A stretch of DNA of 64,000 bases from Stella humosa (lineage in GTDB: Bacteria > Pseudomonadota > Alphaproteobacteria > ATCC43930 > Allostellaceae): positions 3,888,001 through 3,952,000 of the forward strand of contig NZ_AP019700.1 in NCBI RefSeq assembly GCF_006738645.1, read 5' to 3'. The position numbers and the translations under genes were made by a program. Below, one piece after another: positions 17,424-26,046 of this stretch (position 1 is the first letter of the stretch; every line of letters begins with the position of its first letter). Under the pieces are notes generated by a model. That model was not told where the DNA came from, searched no databases, and saw only the letters and a program-made list of their open reading frames with translations.

Positions 17424-18882
17424 ATGGCCGCCCCCTCGCCCGCCCCCGTCCTTCTGTGGTTCGAGCGCGACCTGCGCCTGGCCGACAACCCCGCCCTGAC
17501 GGCCGCCATCGCCGGGGGTCGGCCGGTCCTGCCCGTCTTCGTGCTGGACGACGAAACGCCGGGCGCCTGGCGACCGGGCGGGGCCTCGCGCTGGTGGCTG
17601 CACCACAGCCTGGCGGCGCTGGCGGGCGCGCTTGGCCGGCTCGGGCTGCCGCTGGTCCTGCGCCGGGGCAATGCCGAGGCCGTGATCCCGGCGCTGGCGG
17701 CGGAGGCCGGGGCCGCAGCCGTGACCTGGACTCGGCGGTACGAGCCGTGGAACCGCGCCCGCGACGCCCGCATCAAGGAAACCCTGACCGCCGCCGGCGT
17801 CACCGCCACGAGCCACAATGGCACGCTGCTGCACGAGCCGTGGACGGTGAAGACGGGCGACGGCCGCCCCTACCAGGTCTTCACCCCCTACTGGCGGGCG
17901 ATCCGCGGCCGGGCCGGCCCCGACCGCCCCTGCCCGCCCGCCATCGGCGACCGCCCCGGCATCCGTGCCGCACGGGCTGGAACTGGCCGCACTCGACCTG
18001 CTGCCTACCCGACCCGACTGGGCGGGCGGCCTGCGCCAGGCGTGGCAACCGGGCGAGGACGGCGCCCGCCAACGCCTGGCCGCCTTCGTTCGGCGCGGGC
18101 TGAAGGGCTACGGCGCCGGGCGCGACCGGCCCGACCGCGCCGGCACCTCGATGCTGTCGCCGCACCTGCATTTCGGCGAGATCTCGCCCGGCACGGCCTG
18201 GACGGCGGTCGACGGCGCGGGTGCCGCCGACCCGGCACTGGCTGCGGACGCCGAGGCCTACCTGCGCGAGCTGGGCTGGCGGGAGTTCTCGTACCAGCTT
18301 CTCTTCCACCATGACGACCTGGCCGACGCGGCCCTGCGGCCGGAATATGGCGCCTTCCCCTGGCGCGACGACCCGGCCGGCCTCGCCGCGTGGCAGCGCG
18401 GCCGCACCGGATATCCCATCGTCGATGCCGGCATGCGCCAGCTCTGGCAGACCGGATGGATGCACAACCGGGTGCGGATGGTCGCCGCGTCGTTCCTGAT
18501 CAAGGACCTGCTGCTGCCCTGGCAGGCGGGCGAGCGCTGGTTCTGGGACACGCTGGTCGATGCCGACCTCGCCAACAATGCCGCAAGCTGGCAGTGGGTG
18601 GCCGGCTGCGGCGCCGACGCCGCTCCCTTCTTCCGCATCTTCAACCCGGTGCTGCAGGGCCAGAAGTTCGATCCCGACGGCAGCTATGTCCGCCGCTTCG
18701 TGCCCGAACTCGCCCGCCTGCCGGACCGCTGGGTGCACCAGCCCTGGGCTGCCCCATCGGCGGTGCTGGCCGATGCCGGCGTGCGGCTGGGCCAGGACTA
18801 TCCCCGGCCGATCGTCGACCATGCCGCCGCCCGCCCGCGGGCGCTGGCCGCACTCGCCACCCTGAAGGAAACCGCATCGTGA
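17424..18882 (+). pseudogene. phrB: Deoxyribodipyrimidine photolyase, apparent frameshift
   Basis: A class I CPD photolyase read in two frames. The first frame (17424 to about 17915) encodes the antenna domain, starting with LLWFERDLRLADNPAL and reaching the conserved YQVFTPYWRA. The second frame (from about 17910, with an internal ATG at 17965) encodes the complete FAD-binding domain: SMLSPHLHFGEISP, EFSYQLLFHH, the VDAGMRQLW..GWMHNRVRM core and NAASWQWVAGCG. Removing one base between about 17900 and 17920 would restore one product of about 485 residues. The region is a run of G and C, so a sequencing error is possible; otherwise the gene is inactive or makes two pieces. An AGGAGG site precedes the ATG. 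It overlaps the next gene by 4 bp. Confidence 0.8.
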
Positions 18883-20174
18883 TTGCACCCGCCCAGCGCA
18901 TCGCCGTCATCGGCGCCGGCATCGCCGGGCTGGGGGCCGCCTGGACGCTGGCACGGCACCACGATGTCACCGTCTTCGAGGCGGCCGGGCGGCCGGGCGG
19001 GCACAGCCACACGGTCGAGGTGACCACGGCCGGCCGCACGATCGCCGTCGATACCGGCTTCATCGTCTACAACCTCGCCACCTATCCCAACCTGATCCGC
19101 CTCTTCGACCATCTGGGCGTGCCGACCCGCGAAGGCGAGATGTCGTTCGCCGTGTCAGCCGATGGCGGCCGCCTGGAATATGCCGGCACCGACCTGGGCG
19201 GGCTCTTCGCCCAGCGATCGAACCTGGTGCGGCCACGCTTCCTCGGCATGGTGGCCGACATCCTGCGCTTCTATCGCGAGGCGCCGCGCCTGCTGGCCGG
19301 GCCGCCATCGACGGCGACCCTGGGCCAGTACCTGGCGGCCGGCCGCTACGGCCGCGCCTTCATCGACGACCACCTGCTGCCGATGGCGGCCGCCATCTGG
19401 TCGTGCCCGGCCGGTACCATGCTGGACTTCCCCGCGGTCAGCTTCGTGCGCTTCTGCGACAATCATGGGCTGCTGCGGGTCCGAGACCGGCCGCAATGGC
19501 GCACGGTGGTGGGCGGCTCACGGGAGTATGTCCATCGGCTGACATCGGACCTGGCCGGCCGCATCCGGCTGGCGACGCCGATCGCCGACGTGATCCGCCA
19601 TGCCGGCGGCGTCGTCCTGCGCGGGCAGGATGGCGAGGAGCACCGCTTCGACCAGGTCGTGCTGGCGACCCACGGGGACCAGGCCCTGCGCCTGCTGGGC
19701 GATGCCGGCCCGGACGAGCGCGCGATCCTGGGGGCCTTCCGCTATGCCGACAACCGCACGATCCTGCATGGCGACCCGCGCCTGATGCCGCGGCGGCGGC
19801 GGGTATGGTCGAGCTGGAACTACATGGCCGCCGGCCACGACGCGGCCCGCGCCGTGTCCGTCACCTACTGGATGAACCGGCTGCAGGGCCTCGATCCGGC
19901 GGTGCCGCTGTTCGTCTCGCTCAACCCGCTGGTCGAGCCGGACCCGGCGCTGGTCCATGGCGAATACCACTACAGCCACCCGATCTTCGACCAGGCGGCG
20001 ATCGACGCCCAGGCACGGCTGGGCGAGATCCAGGGCCGGTGGCGGACGTGGTTCTGCGGCAGCTACCACCGCTGGGGCTTCCATGAGGACGGGCTGACCG
20101 CCGGCCTCGACGTTGCGGCCGCGCTGGGTGCCCTGCCGCCCTGGGCCGAGCCGCCGCTGGCGGCCGCGGCGTGA
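18879..20174 (+). CDS. COG2907-type FAD/NAD(P)-binding amine-oxidase-like protein
   Basis: A 431-residue flavoprotein. The FAD-binding motif VIGAGIAGLGAAW (about residues 9-21) is followed by FEAAGRPGGHSHTVE and VDTGFIVYN near 55, characteristic of the COG2907 family. These proteins are repeatedly found next to DUF1365 and Cfa-type methyltransferases in sigmaE/ChrR regulons and are thought to modify membrane fatty acids; relatives take part in furan fatty acid formation. The start is a GTG at 18879 that overlaps the photolyase stop, and the next gene begins with a GTG overlapping this stop. Both overlaps support one operon. The exact reaction here is inferred. Confidence 0.88.
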   Translation: MIAPAQRIAVIGAGIAGLGAAWTLARHHDVTVFEAAGRPGGHSHTVEVTTAGRTIAVDTGFIVYNLATYPNLIRLFDHLGVPTREGEMSFAVSADGGRLEYAGTDLGGLFAQRSNLVRPRFLGMVADILRFYREAPRLLAGPPSTATLGQYLAAGRYGRAFIDDHLLPMAAAIWSCPAGTMLDFPAVSFVRFCDNHGLLRVRDRPQWRTVVGGSREYVHRLTSDLAGRIRLATPIADVIRHAGGVVLRGQDGEEHRFDQVVLATHGDQALRLLGDAGPDERAILGAFRYADNRTILHGDPRLMPRRRRVWSSWNYMAAGHDAARAVSVTYWMNRLQGLDPAVPLFVSLNPLVEPDPALVHGEYHYSHPIFDQAAIDAQARLGEIQGRWRTWFCGSYHRWGFHEDGLTAGLDVAAALGALPPWAEPPLAAAA

Positions 20175-20950
20175 CCGCATCGGCGCTCTATCAGGGCACC
20201 GTCGCACACCGGCGGCTGCGCCCCTTCGTCCACGCCTTCCGCTACCGCGTCTATTCCCTGCTGGTCGACCTGGACGAGTTGCCGACGCTTGACCGCAACC
20301 TGCGCCTCTTCGCCTACAACCGGGCCGGCCTCTTTTCCTTCCACGACCGCGACCATGGCCCGCGCGACGGCAGTCCGCTGCGCCCTTGGGTGGAACGGCA
20401 GCTACGCCAGGCCGGCCTCGATTTCACGCCCGGCCCGATCGCGCTGCTCTGCTTCCCGCGTCTGCTCGGCCATGTCTTCAACCCGCTGTCGGTCTATTTC
20501 TGCCGCGACGGCGAGGGCGCGCTGCGCGCCATCCTCTACGAGGTGAAGAACACCTTCGGCCAGCAGCATGGCTACCTGCTGCCGGTGGCGCCCGGCGAGG
20601 AGGCGGACGGCTGGGTGCGGCAGAGCCAGGACAAGCACTTCTACGTCTCGCCCTTCCTGCCGATGGAATGCCGCTACCGCTTCCGCATCCACGCGCCGGA
20701 CGAGCGGATGGCGATCCTGATCCGCCAGACGGCCCTGGAGAACGGCGCGCAGGCCGAGACCCTGGTCGCGACGCTGACCGGCCAGCGCCGGCCGCTCGAC
20801 GACGCCACCCTGGGCCGCATGGCCCTGTCGGTGCCGCTGCTGACGCTGAAGGTGGTGGCAGCCATCCACTGGCAGGCGCTGCGCCTGTGGTGGAAGGGTG
20901 CCCGCTTCCACCGCCGCCCTGATCCACCAGCGACCGAGGTCACGTACTAG
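20171..20950 (+). CDS. DUF1365 family protein
   Basis: A 259-residue DUF1365 protein. Conserved features are the N-terminal LYQGTVAHRRLRPFVHAFRY (about residues 6-25), LLCFPRLLGHVFNPLSVYFC near 95-114 and KHFYVSPFLPMECRYRF near 155. The family has no proven activity but is almost always encoded between a COG2907 flavoprotein and a cyclopropane-fatty-acid-synthase-like methyltransferase, as here, so a role in lipid modification is inferred. The GTG start at 20171 sits in GTGA with the previous stop. The CDS ends 48 bp before the methyltransferase gene. Confidence 0.92.
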   Translation: MTASALYQGTVAHRRLRPFVHAFRYRVYSLLVDLDELPTLDRNLRLFAYNRAGLFSFHDRDHGPRDGSPLRPWVERQLRQAGLDFTPGPIALLCFPRLLGHVFNPLSVYFCRDGEGALRAILYEVKNTFGQQHGYLLPVAPGEEADGWVRQSQDKHFYVSPFLPMECRYRFRIHAPDERMAILIRQTALENGAQAETLVATLTGQRRPLDDATLGRMALSVPLLTLKVVAAIHWQALRLWWKGARFHRRPDPPATEVTY

Positions 20951-20998
20951 ACCCGAGCCCCGAGACCGCCGCCCCAGCCCCCGATCGGAACGCCCGCG

Positions 20999-22288
20999 AT
21001 GACCATCGACGCCGGATACGCCGCCCCCGCCGCCCAATGGCCAGACCATGACGGGACGGGGCACGACCGGGCGGCCGCGGGCGCCCAGCCGGCGGAACGC
21101 TGGGACATGGCGGGGCTGCCGCGGGGCCTGCGCCTGCTGCTGGCGCTCGCCCGCCGCATCCGCCAGGGGCAGGTGACGGTGGTGGTGCCGGACGGCCGCC
21201 GCTACACCGCCGCCGGCGTCGAGCCGGGGCGCCACGCCGTGCTGGAGGTGCGCCGGTCGCGGCTGGCCCGGCGCGTGCTGCTGGGCGGCGCCACCGCCTT
21301 TGCCGAGAGCTATGTCGACGGCGACTGGGACAGCCCGGACCCGGCCGCCCTGATGACCCTGGCGCTGGAAAACGAGACCGCCATCGGCCGCACCCTGGAC
21401 GGGAGCCCCTGGTATCGCCTGGCCGGCCGGGTCATCCACGCGCTGCGGCCCAATTCGCGCGCCGGCAGCCGGCGCAACATCCGCCGCCACTACGATCTGG
21501 GCAACGCCTTCTATGCCGCCTGGCTCGATCCGGGGATGACCTATTCCAGCGCCGTCTTCAGCACGCCCGAGCAGGAACTGGGCGAGGCCCAGACCGAGAA
21601 GTTCCGCCGCCTGGCCGATCTCCTCGACCTGCGCCCCGGCATGCGCGTGCTGGAGGTCGGCTGCGGCTGGGGGGCGCTCGCCTGCCACCTGGCAACGCAT
21701 CACCAATGCCACGTCACGGCGATCACCGTGTCGCCCGCCCAGTTCGCCCATGCCACCGCCGCCGTCGCGGCGGCCGGGCTGGCCGATCGCGTCGACATCC
21801 GCCTGGTCGACTATCGTGACGTCGTCGGCAGCTTCGACCGCATCGTCTCGGTGGAGATGATCGAGGCGGTGGGCGAGCGCTACTGGCCCACCTTCTTCGG
21901 CCAGGTTCGCGACCGGCTGGTGCCGGGCGGCATTGCCGCCATCCAGGCCATCACCATCGACGAACGCTTCTTCGATTCCTATCGCCGCAGCGCCGACTTC
22001 ATCCAGCGCCATGTCTTTCCCGGCGGCATGCTGCCGTCGCGTGCGGCGATCCGCGACCAGACGGCGCTGGCCGGCCTGGCGCTGGAGGCCGACATCGGCT
22101 ACGGGCCGCACTACGCCCGCACGCTGGAGATATGGAAGGCACGGTTCGAGGCCGCCTGGCCCGCCATCGCCGCCACCGGCTTCGACGAGCGCTTCCGCCG
22201 CCTGTGGCACATGTATCTCGACTATTGCCGCGCCGGGTTCGTCGCCGGCACGATCGACGTGCGCCACATCCGCCTCGCGCGCGCCTGA
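20999..22288 (+). CDS. Cyclopropane-fatty-acyl-phospholipid synthase family methyltransferase
   Basis: A 429-residue SAM-dependent methyltransferase of the Cfa/mycolic acid family, which methylates the double bond of membrane phospholipid acyl chains. The N-terminal lipid-binding part (to about residue 155) is followed by YDLGNAFYAAWLDPGMTYSSAVF, the SAM motif VLEVGCGWGALACHLA (about 217-232) and SVEMIEAVGERYW near 284. In the sigmaE regulons that this cluster resembles, such an enzyme contributes methylated or furan fatty acids that quench singlet oxygen. The transporter gene downstream starts 2 bp after the stop, so the operon continues. Confidence 0.93.
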   Translation: MTIDAGYAAPAAQWPDHDGTGHDRAAAGAQPAERWDMAGLPRGLRLLLALARRIRQGQVTVVVPDGRRYTAAGVEPGRHAVLEVRRSRLARRVLLGGATAFAESYVDGDWDSPDPAALMTLALENETAIGRTLDGSPWYRLAGRVIHALRPNSRAGSRRNIRRHYDLGNAFYAAWLDPGMTYSSAVFSTPEQELGEAQTEKFRRLADLLDLRPGMRVLEVGCGWGALACHLATHHQCHVTAITVSPAQFAHATAAVAAAGLADRVDIRLVDYRDVVGSFDRIVSVEMIEAVGERYWPTFFGQVRDRLVPGGIAAIQAITIDERFFDSYRRSADFIQRHVFPGGMLPSRAAIRDQTALAGLALEADIGYGPHYARTLEIWKARFEAAWPAIAATGFDERFRRLWHMYLDYCRAGFVAGTIDVRHIRLARA

Positions 22289-22289
22289 C

Positions 22290-23696
22290 ATGGCCGGCCG
22301 CGGCGCCGCGGCGATCTATGCGCTGCCGGCCCTGCCGCTGGCGGCCCTCACCCTTCCCGCCTTCGTCCATCTGCCGGCCTTCTACGGCGACACGCTGGGG
22401 TTGGGGCTGGCCACGGTCGGCACCATCCTGCTGCTGGCCCGCCTGACCGATGTCGCCAGCGACCCGCTGATCGGCTGGCTCGGCGACCGGACGCCGGCCC
22501 GCCTCGGCCGGCGCCGCATCTGGATGGCGGCCGGGACGCCGCTCGTGGTTCTGGCGGCCTGGCAGCTCTTCCGCCCGCCCGCCGATGCCGGCGCCGGCCA
22601 CCTGCTGGCCTGGAGCATCCTGCTCTATCTCGGTTGGACGATGGTGGGCCTAGCCTACCAGGCCTGGGGCGCCGAGCTGTCGGACGACTATCACGAGCGC
22701 ACCCGCATCGCCGGCTGGCGTGAGGGCGCCACCGTCGCGGGCACGCTGGCCGCGGCCGGGCTGCCGGCCGTGATCGACCCCGCCGGCGGACCGGCCGCAG
22801 CACTCGCCATGATCGCGGTCGGCGTCGCACTCGCCCTGCCGATCACGGTCGGCGCCTGCCTGGCGCTGGTGGCGGAGCGCCCGCCCGCACCCGCCCGCGT
22901 CGCCGGCTGGCATGCCGCCGCCGGCCTGGTCGCCGGCAACCGGCCGTTCCGGCGCCTGCTGGCGGCCTACCTGCTGAACGGGCTGGCCAACGGCCTGCCG
23001 GCGACGCTCTTCGTCCTCTTCGTCACCCATCGCCTGGCCAGCCCCGAGCAGGCCGGCCCGCTGCTGCTCGCCTATTTCCTGGCCGGGCTGGTCAGCGTGC
23101 CGGCCTGGCTGTGGGCCAGCCGGCGGCTCGGCAAGCATCGCGCCTGGTGCGTCGCCATGCTGGTCGCGTGCGCCGCCTTCGCCGCGGTGCCGCTGCTGGG
23201 GCCGGGCGATGCCGGCCTCTTCCTGCTGGTCGCCGTCGCCACCGGCCTGACGCTCGGCGCCGACCTGGCCCTGCCCGGCGCCATCCAGGCCGACGTCGTC
23301 GACCTCGACACGGCCGCCGGCGGCGGGCAGCGCACGGGCCTCTTATTCGCCCTGTGGGGGATGGCGACCAAGCTGGCCCTGGCGCTGGCGGTCGGCATCG
23401 CCTTTCCGATCCTGGGCGCCGCCGGCTTCGTCGCCGCCGGCACGGCCCAGCCGGCCGCCGCCCTGGACGCGCTGGCCCTGCTCTATGGCGGCGCGCCCGT
23501 TCTCTTCAAGCTGGCCGCCATCGCCCTGATGTGGCGCTTCCCCCTGACCGAGGCGGTGCAGCGCGACCTGCGCCGGCGCATCGCGGCCAGCCCCCACCCG
23601 TCCCCGGAGAATCTCGATGCCCATGCGCCGAACCCTGCTGGCCCTCGTCCTGTTGCCGATCCTGGCGCTCGCCGGGTGCAGCCCCATGAAGCCTGA
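22290..23696 (+). CDS. MFS transporter, GPH (sugar:cation symporter) type
   Basis: A 468-residue multi-spanning membrane protein with about 12 hydrophobic segments. The TDVASDPLIGWLGDRTPARLGRRR region between segments 2 and 3 (about residues 50-75) is the hallmark of the GPH/MelB-like MFS branch. This transporter type is a regular member of COG2907/DUF1365/Cfa gene clusters, but its substrate there is not known. The start ATG at 22290 is chosen for operon spacing. The C-terminal 25 residues are Pro/Ala/His-rich and come from an 80-bp overlap with the DUF3833 gene in another frame, suggesting that a stop codon was lost or the tail was acquired. Confidence 0.87.
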   Translation: MAGRGAAAIYALPALPLAALTLPAFVHLPAFYGDTLGLGLATVGTILLLARLTDVASDPLIGWLGDRTPARLGRRRIWMAAGTPLVVLAAWQLFRPPADAGAGHLLAWSILLYLGWTMVGLAYQAWGAELSDDYHERTRIAGWREGATVAGTLAAAGLPAVIDPAGGPAAALAMIAVGVALALPITVGACLALVAERPPAPARVAGWHAAAGLVAGNRPFRRLLAAYLLNGLANGLPATLFVLFVTHRLASPEQAGPLLLAYFLAGLVSVPAWLWASRRLGKHRAWCVAMLVACAAFAAVPLLGPGDAGLFLLVAVATGLTLGADLALPGAIQADVVDLDTAAGGGQRTGLLFALWGMATKLALALAVGIAFPILGAAGFVAAGTAQPAAALDALALLYGGAPVLFKLAAIALMWRFPLTEAVQRDLRRRIAASPHPSPENLDAHAPNPAGPRPVADPGARRVQPHEA

Positions 23697-24156
23697 GGAC
23701 TTCGCCGGCACGGAGCCCCGCTTCGTCGTCGAGGAGTATTTTCAGGGCAAGACGCGCGCCTGGGGCATCTTCCAGGATCGCTTCGGCAAGGTGCGGCGAC
23801 AGTTCGTCGTCGACATCGACGGCAACTGGGACGGCCAGACCCTGACCCTGACCGAGGACTTCCGCTATGCCGATGGCGAGCAGGACCGGCGGGTCTGGCG
23901 CATCACCCGCAACGGCGAGAACGGCTATGAGGGCCGCGCCGACGATGTCGAGGGCGTGGCGGTCGGTGCCGCCTTCGGCCAGGCGTTGAACTGGGCCTAT
24001 ACGCTGCGGCTCAAGGTCGGCGACGACACCTGGCGGGTCGCCTTCGACGACTGGATGTTCCTGCAGCCGGACGGCAAGCTGATCAACCGCGCCACCGTCA
24101 GCAAGTTCGGCATCACCATCGGCGAGGTGCTGATCTTCTTCAGCAAGGAGAAGTGA
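23617..24156 (+). CDS. DUF3833 family lipoprotein
   Basis: A 179-residue protein with a lipoprotein signal (LLALVLLPILALAGCS, Cys about residue 21) followed by a DUF3833 domain with FAGTEPRFVVEEYFQGKTRAWG (given in parts: FAGTEPRFV, EEYFQGK, TRAWG). The family is a conserved companion of Cfa/COG2907 clusters and is predicted to be anchored in the envelope; its activity is unknown. It is the last gene of the plus-strand operon, starts inside the transporter gene, and converges with the SnoaL-like gene 12 bp beyond its stop. The Met two codons downstream is an alternative start. Confidence 0.88.
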   Translation: MPMRRTLLALVLLPILALAGCSPMKPEDFAGTEPRFVVEEYFQGKTRAWGIFQDRFGKVRRQFVVDIDGNWDGQTLTLTEDFRYADGEQDRRVWRITRNGENGYEGRADDVEGVAVGAAFGQALNWAYTLRLKVGDDTWRVAFDDWMFLQPDGKLINRATVSKFGITIGEVLIFFSKEK

Positions 24157-24168
24157 GGATGGCCGCCC

Positions 24169-24579
24169 CTACCCCGGGAACTGGCCGATCCGCCGCCGGA
24201 TCGCCCGGATGACCGGCCCCAGCAGCGGCACGCGGGCATAGATCTGGCTGGCTGCGTCCCAGTGGTCGACATGCAGGGTGGCGCGCTCGTCCCCGGCGAA
24301 GTGCACCTCGCTCACCCCTTCGATCGCCCAGCGCCCGCCGGCAAAGCGCCAGCGCAGGTAGGCCGCCTCGCCGGTCGCGATGTCGGTCACGGCAAAGCGG
24401 GCGTCGGGCAGGTCCGCGAACATGCGGGCCAGCACCCGGCGCATCCCGTCGACCCCGGTCACGTCGTTGAAGGGATCGACGAAGCGCACGTCCGCCACGA
24501 CGACGCGCTCCAGCCCGGCCAGGCCGGCCGGCGTCAGCGCCTCGAAATAGCGGGCATAGCTGGTTGCGGCCGCGATCAT
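24169..24579 (-). CDS. SnoaL-like / NTF2-fold protein
   Basis: A 136-residue protein of the nuclear transport factor 2/SnoaL fold. Visible elements are ARYFEALTPAGLAGLERVV (about 9-27), VRFVDPFNDVTGVDGMRRVL (about 31-50) and an EVHFAGDERATLHVDHWD stretch near 98. The fold hosts isomerases, cyclases and ligand-binding proteins, and no specific activity can be assigned. It overlaps the SDR gene stop by ATGA, as the third gene of the minus-strand half of the stress cluster. Homologous small proteins accompany SDR and Cfa genes in similar clusters. Confidence 0.83.
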   Translation of the reverse strand: MIAAATSYARYFEALTPAGLAGLERVVVADVRFVDPFNDVTGVDGMRRVLARMFADLPDARFAVTDIATGEAAYLRWRFAGGRWAIEGVSEVHFAGDERATLHVDHWDAASQIYARVPLLGPVIRAIRRRIGQFPG

Positions 24580-25328
24580 CCCCCACCCTTGCCGGTGATC
24601 CGGCGCACGAGCGGAAAGTACAGCCGGTAGGGCAGGATGCGCATCAGCTTCAGCAGCCAGGCGAGCCGGCGGGGGAAGACGATCTCGAACCGGCTGCTCT
24701 CCAGCCCCTGGCGCAGGCGGCGGGCCGCCCGGTCGACCGGCATCAGGAACGGCATGGGGAAGGTGTTGCGGTCGGTGAGCGGCGTGCGCACGAAGCCCGG
24801 GCTGACAAGTTGGAGCCGGACCCCGGCCGCATCCAGCTCCGGCTTCAAGGCCTCGGCCATGTTGATGAGGGCGGCCTTGGTGGCGCCATAGGCCGCCGCC
24901 GTGGGCAGGCCGGAATAGCCCGCGACGGAGGCGACGATGGCGATATGGCCGCGCCGCCGGGCGACCATGGCGGCCATCACCGGCGCCAGCGACCGCACCG
25001 TGCCCAGCAGGTTCACCTCCACCAGGCGGGTGAAGCGCGCGGCATCGAACGCGCTGGCCGGCATCTCGTCATGGGTCCCGGCATTCAGGACGGCCAGGTC
25101 GATCGGCCCCAGCTCGGCCTCGATCCGGGCGACGGTGGCAGCGCAGGCATCGGCATCGGTGATGTCGAGCGGGAAGGCACGAATGGCTGGATGCGTGCCG
25201 TCCCCCTCCATCCTGCGGGCGCTGGCCGCGACCCGCCAGCCGGCCGCCGCCAGTTCGTGCGCCAATGCCGCCCCGATGCCGGAACTGGCGCCGGTGATCC
25301 AGGCGAGCCGGCCGCCGCCCGGGGTCAT
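24576..25328 (-). CDS. SDR-family NAD(P)-dependent oxidoreductase
   Basis: A 250-residue classical short-chain dehydrogenase. It has the cofactor motif WITGASSGIGAAL (about 11-23), NAG near 86 and the catalytic YGATK (about 153-157), preceded by SVAGYSG with the active-site Ser. The C-terminal third contains a basic/hydrophobic stretch suggesting membrane association. Substrate unknown; the cluster context suggests a lipid-derived compound. ATGA overlaps join it to the DUF6134 gene upstream and the SnoaL-like gene downstream, making a three-gene operon on the minus strand. Confidence 0.9.
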   Translation of the reverse strand: MTPGGGRLAWITGASSGIGAALAHELAAAGWRVAASARRMEGDGTHPAIRAFPLDITDADACAATVARIEAELGPIDLAVLNAGTHDEMPASAFDAARFTRLVEVNLLGTVRSLAPVMAAMVARRRGHIAIVASVAGYSGLPTAAAYGATKAALINMAEALKPELDAAGVRLQLVSPGFVRTPLTDRNTFPMPFLMPVDRAARRLRQGLESSRFEIVFPRRLAWLLKLMRILPYRLYFPLVRRITGKGGG

Positions 25329-25981
25329 CGGATGGCGGCGGTGCGCGGGGCCGGCGCCGGCTGGCCGACGGGCGCATAGTCGAATTGCGAGCCCTTGAAG
25401 TCGAAGGCGATGCGGCGCAGGCGATCGTCGCCATCATACCAGAGGTCGAGGTCCAGTTCGCCGCGCACCCGGTAGCGCGCCGCCCGGTCGCCCGGCGGAT
25501 CCGCCCGCTCCACCCGGACGCCGAGCAGCCGCCCCTTCTGGGTGTCGAGAAGCTGGCGGCGATCGACGGTCGGCCGCCGCCAGTAGCTGGTCGGCAGCAC
25601 GTCGGCCGGCGCGGTGTAGCTGCCGGCCGTCGATCGCACGGCTAAGCCGGCAGGACCGGCCTTGCCCTGCACGAACTCGCGCGTGCCGTCATCGTCGGTG
25701 GCGGTGTCGATCGACACCAGCCGGCCGTCGCGCCAGACCTCGCGGTTGCGGTGGCTGTAGCGATAGACGGTGACGAAGGCGATCTTCACCTCCAGCGCGA
25801 TGTCGACCGCGACCCGGGTCTCGTCGCCGACCTGTTCCACCTGGATGCGGTGGGTCCCGATCGGGGTCCCGTCACGGAACACGGTGAAGCGCAGGTCGCT
25901 GGCCAGCGCCGGTCCGGTGGCGACGACGAGGATCGCCACGAGGGCGCGGGCGAGGCGGGGTACCGTCCGGGATGCGTCCAT
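25325..25981 (-). CDS. DUF6134-like secreted protein
   Basis: A 218-residue exported protein. A signal peptide (ARALVAILVVATGPALAS) is followed by a beta-rich domain starting LRFTVFRDGTPIGTHRIQ, with YRYSHRNREVWRDGRL near 80 and DLDLWYDGDDRLRRIAFDFKG (in parts: DLDLWYDGDD, RRIAFDFKG) near the end. This pattern fits the DUF6134 family of periplasmic beta-sandwich proteins, function unknown. The ATG at 25981 was chosen because the -10 element of a candidate promoter covers the alternative ATG at 25987; transcription would start at or near the first codon, giving a leaderless message. It is the first gene of the SDR operon. Confidence 0.82.
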   Translation of the reverse strand: MDASRTVPRLARALVAILVVATGPALASDLRFTVFRDGTPIGTHRIQVEQVGDETRVAVDIALEVKIAFVTVYRYSHRNREVWRDGRLVSIDTATDDDGTREFVQGKAGPAGLAVRSTAGSYTAPADVLPTSYWRRPTVDRRQLLDTQKGRLLGVRVERADPPGDRAARYRVRGELDLDLWYDGDDRLRRIAFDFKGSQFDYAPVGQPAPAPRTAAIR

Positions 25982-25986
25982 GGCCA

Positions 25987-26016
25987 TCGTTACGCGCCGG
26001 ACGCAGCGGCGGATCA
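25987..26016 (-). promoter_or_regulatory. Candidate ECF11-type sigma promoter of the DUF6134-SDR operon
   Basis: Read on the minus strand, TGATCC (26016-26011) is followed after exactly 18 bp by TAACGA (25992-25987). The ECF11/RpoE consensus known from Rhodobacter sphaeroides is TGATCC with a TAAGTA-like -10 about 18 bp away, so four of six -10 positions match. It faces the DUF6134-SDR-SnoaL operon and mirrors the TGATCC ahead of the photolyase gene. Confidence 0.6.
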
Positions 26017-26046
26017 GGGCTGACGGCCAACGGCGCGGGCAGTACA

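Noticed and set aside
20402-22291. 629-codon minus-strand frame opposite DUF1365 and Cfa genes
   Set aside because: Antisense shadow; both plus-strand proteins have clear family motifs.
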